Of a stretch of 64,000 nucleotides of DNA, positions 60,065 to 64,000 are shown in pieces. The notes beneath the pieces were generated by a model, which had not been told where the DNA came from, made no database searches, and saw nothing but the letters and a program-made list of their open reading frames with translations. Source of the DNA: Stenopsyche tienmushanensis (Eukaryota; Arthropoda; Insecta; Trichoptera; Stenopsychidae). A program made the translations under genes and the position numbers. Every line of letters begins with the position of its first letter. Within the stretch, counting starts at the first letter, position 1. The DNA lies in the NCBI GenBank assembly GCA_008973525.1, contig WACJ01000354.1, positions 124,001 to 188,000 on the forward strand, in the 5' to 3' direction.

Positions 60065-63000
60065 CGGCATTTATTTAGCCTTTACGATAATGCTGACGAG
60101 ATCTGCTGCTGAACCACAATGTCTTGCACGTTCAAAAACTACGACTCGACTCTCTGTCCTTGCTAATTCGTCCGCCTTCCGTTTAATCCGGAGGGGTCTT
60201 TATCATCAAAATTATGACCAGTTTTAAGCCAATCAAACTATTGACGACAGAACATTTTGATCCACGCAACAATACCATACAAATTCCATTGATCTGTATA
60301 AATTTTTGGATTTATAAATCACTGGATATTTTTTTTAAATATAAATATTAATAGATATTGACGAATTTAACTTGATAAATATTTGGGAAATATCAAATGT
60401 CCTAAATTTTGCAAAAGCTAACGCTCAATCGATTATCGATGCACCTTCTTTGTTCGATGTGGGAATTTCTAAATGTTTTGTTATTTATTTAAATTATTGT
60501 ATCATTAGTTTGACCACAGAGCACATAGTGGTCAATAATTAGTGAAAGGGGTTGGGAATCCCATGCAAAAATTACCGACACCCACTGTCCAATTAAGTTA
60601 TCGCCTAATGGTTGTCTGCGATAACGGTGGGTTTTTTCGATGGTTTCGAGTGCTTGACTTTCGTTTTTGTATTATTCTGCTCCAAAACGATACAAAGAAA
60701 CGGATAAATGCTCAAGATGTGCGTCCATCTGCATTAATTTGAACACTCTTTTTTTTCTTCTTCGACGATCGCTGCCCATTCTTTTAAAGATGCGTTGTTA
60801 TTATGTTTACTGTTTTGTTTGAGTACTGTTATAAAAGCGCTCGGAAGACAATTCTAGATAAATTAAGAGCTTAACAAACTACTGACATTCTCCGTTGGTC
60901 CAATTGTTAAGATGCGACGCTGATTTATTGCACTCTTCTTTTTGAAATCCTTCGGACGTCAACTTTCAATGGTCACGCCTTATCTATCATTAGATCTTTC
61001 AGTTAGTGATTTTACACTTGCATTCAGAGACATTCCATCTCACTTTTACCTTTTTATGGCTGTGAATATGGCAGACATTCCCAAAATATAACTGTTTATG
61101 TTATACATGACAGCCTTCAATATTGAGGAGGTGAATTTATAATACAGATAATTTGGATGTATATCGAAGGGACATTAGTTCTGTCAATGTATTGTTTATA
61201 AAATTAATTGGCTATGCCTCTATGGGAGTATTCCATAAATATACAAAATAATAAAATTGCAACATTTTTTTAATGTTTTCTTATATATATTTTTTTATTA
61301 TAAAGTGCATTATTCAACAAACTTCGTTAGGGCAATAAGGTTTTATAATTTTATTACGTGCCATTTCCCTTTGGCGCAAAGACTACCGTCGATGGCGTTT
61401 ATCTTCAGTTCTTTGCATTGCTCTTATTGTGTACACGATATTTTATTGTTATATTGACACTCAAAGAATGATCCCATTTTTTGTTCGATCTTCGTATCTT
61501 AGCTTACTCTATATTACAGGTGCATCTTACAATTGATGCTTCAAGGATGCTCTTTGTCCCGGGGAGCGTGTTTGAAATGACGGAATTATGGTGATGTATT
61601 GTTTTATTGCTGACACACTTCAGTTGTTATGGACCGTAGAAGAATTTAGCAGATAGGACAATGACTATGCGCTTGCCTTTGACAACGAGGAGTTGCCGAT
61701 GGTTCCTTTTGCTCATCATGTTCCTTCTACATAAATAGTTTTCATGTATATAGAACAAACGGTATAATATCGAATGACAATAGCCATTATGGGTGTACAA
61801 TGGAGTGGAAGTCCGAAAACGCTATCTTCTACTTGTGCTGTCTTGTGCAACGGACGGAGTGGGCCAATTTTAACATTTAATTTTTAGAATAACCTCCTTC
61901 GATTCTTGGATTAGTTTGATCCCTGAATTACTTGAAATGTATGCCAAGTGGTGAAATTTCAGAAATTTAGTCGGTCGAGAGATTGATTGCTTCTGAATAT
62001 GAAGAGATTTGTACTTAGTTTGCCAATGCTTGTCAACATTTTCGCGAGACTTTTAAAAATTGCATTTTAGCATTTAATAGCAGAAATTTCACAATAAAAA
62101 ATGCAATTATATAGCCTTTCAAAGAATTGTAATAATATTTTTTTTACAATTTGATAATTCATCGTTATGCAATTATAAACGTAGTTTGTACAGCGTTAAA
62201 CTTCAATATTAACAACAAGAAATTGAAAAATAAAAAATGTATCATTATACATATCATCTTCTAAAAATGATCAACTTTTGATTTAAAATCAACGATGAGA
62301 CAATGATAGAATGAAAAATGCATTAGATAAACCTAGCCAAAGTTAAAAAAACATGAATGATTTTTGATCCATATATTAGTGTAAAAATAATAAACAAAGT
62401 GAGAAACTTGATATTAATTGATTCATAATTTTAAATTTATTGTTTGCATCTGTTAAACAGCTCAACGCGTCACCGACGGTGCTGTTATTGTGGACCAGAT
62501 TTAAAGCCTGATATCTTTTAATATAATTTTTTTCACAAATAATAAACTTTCAGTTAAAAACTTACTTTAAAAAATGATCATAACCATTTAAGGTATGTTT
62601 AGTGATATGCAAATAAACAATGTCCCTTTAATCTATGACGTAAATTCAATTCAATAGTCATTTGACGCAACGAGTCGCTCATAATTCCTACGAAAGTTTT
62701 TCATTAACGATTACTTTAATGTCCTGCGGTTTTAACATCACCGCAATTTATATCAAATATTTTTTACGAACAGATCGCGGAGATAAGCTTTGTGAAAATA
62801 CAATATTCGAAATCAATGAAATTAGAATGCTGTGGAAGACATGTTGTTAATCTATTCTGGATCATTTGTATTTGAATTAAAATTGTATCTATCAATTCAT
62901 TGATATGCCTGTGCGAAGAAATGTGATTAATTGCTATAATTGTTATAATACAATTTTAATATTTGTCCATTTTTTATTCAATACAAAACTTAACATGTTT

Positions 63001-64000
63001 TTAGAAGCGTGTCTCTGCAAAATGTAGTGTCATGCTAAGAGAATATTAACAATTTTTTGCAAAATTGAATTTCTAGTTTAAATACGCATGAGGACTTTGC
63101 GGTTTTTCGACAGCCATCCATCGCATTTTAATTGCTACGACCATCTTGGAATTGTTTGATGAAAGGCATGATAAAAACCAAGATCTTCCACATTCAATCT
63201 GGATACCCGGAGATCATACTTAGATTTCAATGACGAAGATCATTGAAATCGGTATTTTCGACGAGCAATCAACACGATGAGTGTCACGAGAAGTTATGAA
63301 TTCCTGGTAGATTACTTCGACATAGTGCCATTTTTGTCATATCGATATATTGACATTTTGTCATCGAAAAATACAATTCCGTATCCTTTCTTCGATCGTA
63401 GCAGCCTTCTAAAACCTTATGTAGTGTGGGACGTGTTTGACAAAAAATCAGAAATGACGTTTCGTGTTTTAATAAGGGTTTTCCGAATTTGATCCACGCA
63501 ATAATAATTCTATGACCACAAATCGTGTCGGCAAATTCGTGATTTTGTCCACGTTTCCTCGTTCGATGCGCGAAAAAAAGGAAAGAGGGTCGTATTTATA
63601 GAAACTTTAACGCCAATCGAAAACAATCCGACGGCGATGCGAAAATAGACATCGGAACGATACACGGAAGCCGGACGAAGTTGCTGTTCCGTATGATTTG
63701 ACAGCGTCGTCGCTTCCGAGAATGAGAGGGTGGCGCCCGCCTAACAGAGATTTTCGAGAAATCGCCAACATAACCATAGATGCAACGACAATCTAGACCC
63801 GCTCGGTTCAACATTCAAGGCTAAAGATCTACCGGGATCGTGCGGTTGAATCGTCATACTAATCAAACTTTAATACTATACTATAATCCTGGCTTTCCCA
63901 CGTGGCTTTGAGGAATTACGGTCGCGAATTTCTACAATGCTTCCATTGATAGTGATATATATATACGCGATGCATTTTATCGCATTCATTCAGTCGAATG
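60065..64000. other. No gene identified
   Basis: No recognised protein or transposon. 63530-63830 is less AT-rich, with a 72-codon minus frame (63596-63814) rich in Arg and Cys, unrecognised. The plus frame at 63277-63492 (71 codons) is likewise unidentified. Confidence 0.35.

Noticed and set aside
1..64000. tRNA, rRNA or CRISPR features
   Set aside because: No tRNA-like B-box with a foldable cloverleaf, no rRNA sequence and no regularly spaced repeat-spacer array was found on reading through.

Overview
The window reads as a gene-poor, AT-rich (clearly over 60% by eye) stretch of a eukaryotic nuclear genome. The organism is most likely an arthropod, probably an insect. The basis is the mix of cut-and-paste transposons (piggyBac, mariner, hAT and possible pogo/Tigger ends) plus an RTE-like non-LTR retrotransposon, all decayed to different degrees. 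There are no operons, bacterial-type genes, rRNA or recognisable tRNA. Nearly all open frames are under 110 codons and none reads as a convincing host exon, so the window is probably intergenic or lies inside a very long intron. The species assignment is inference only.

Layout. 1-7.7 kb: mostly unique AT-rich DNA with two copies of an unnamed interspersed repeat (about 2.39-2.74 and 4.11-4.40 kb) and a perfect 15-bp-arm hairpin at 4469-4499. 7.72-8.26 kb: a piggyBac remnant that keeps one end, the C-terminal Cys-rich domain and 18-bp palindromes. 14.4-16.7 kb: retrotransposon fragments and a possible Tigger-like end. 18.5-19.0 kb: two more partial copies of the unnamed repeat, in opposite orientations. 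21.7-23.1 kb: an RTE-like reverse transcriptase pseudogene interrupted by a tiny palindromic TTAA-bounded insert. 23.9-24.1 kb: a mariner relic. 25.5-25.8 kb: a hAT MITE.

26.70-29.32 kb holds the best-preserved element, a full-length piggyBac bounded by TTAA on both sides, with all three catalytic Asp motifs readable but broken by frameshifts and stops. A 78-bp MITE with the same ends lies about 4 kb away (33356-33433). A TTAA-bounded repeat family has copies at 30.35-30.76 and 50.02-50.18 kb in opposite orientation. Mariner sequences lie at 32.99-33.29, 35.82-36.74 and 52.28-52.52 kb; the last is a 246-bp deletion derivative whose halves can be traced to the 35.8-kb copy. hAT elements lie at 34.12-34.45 kb (MITE with a perfect 8-bp duplication) and 44.49-45.43 kb (ZBED/SCAND3-like transposase remnant). 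A second piggyBac lineage lies at 39.1-39.9 kb.

The rest (about 54.5-64 kb and the gaps listed) shows little beyond simple sequence. The main unexplained structure is a long ungapped inverted repeat at 54299-54545 whose arms share a perfectly complementary 24-nt core. It could be a hairpin RNA precursor or a foldback element. The dominant theme is a local collection of autonomous-type transposons together with their own non-autonomous derivatives.
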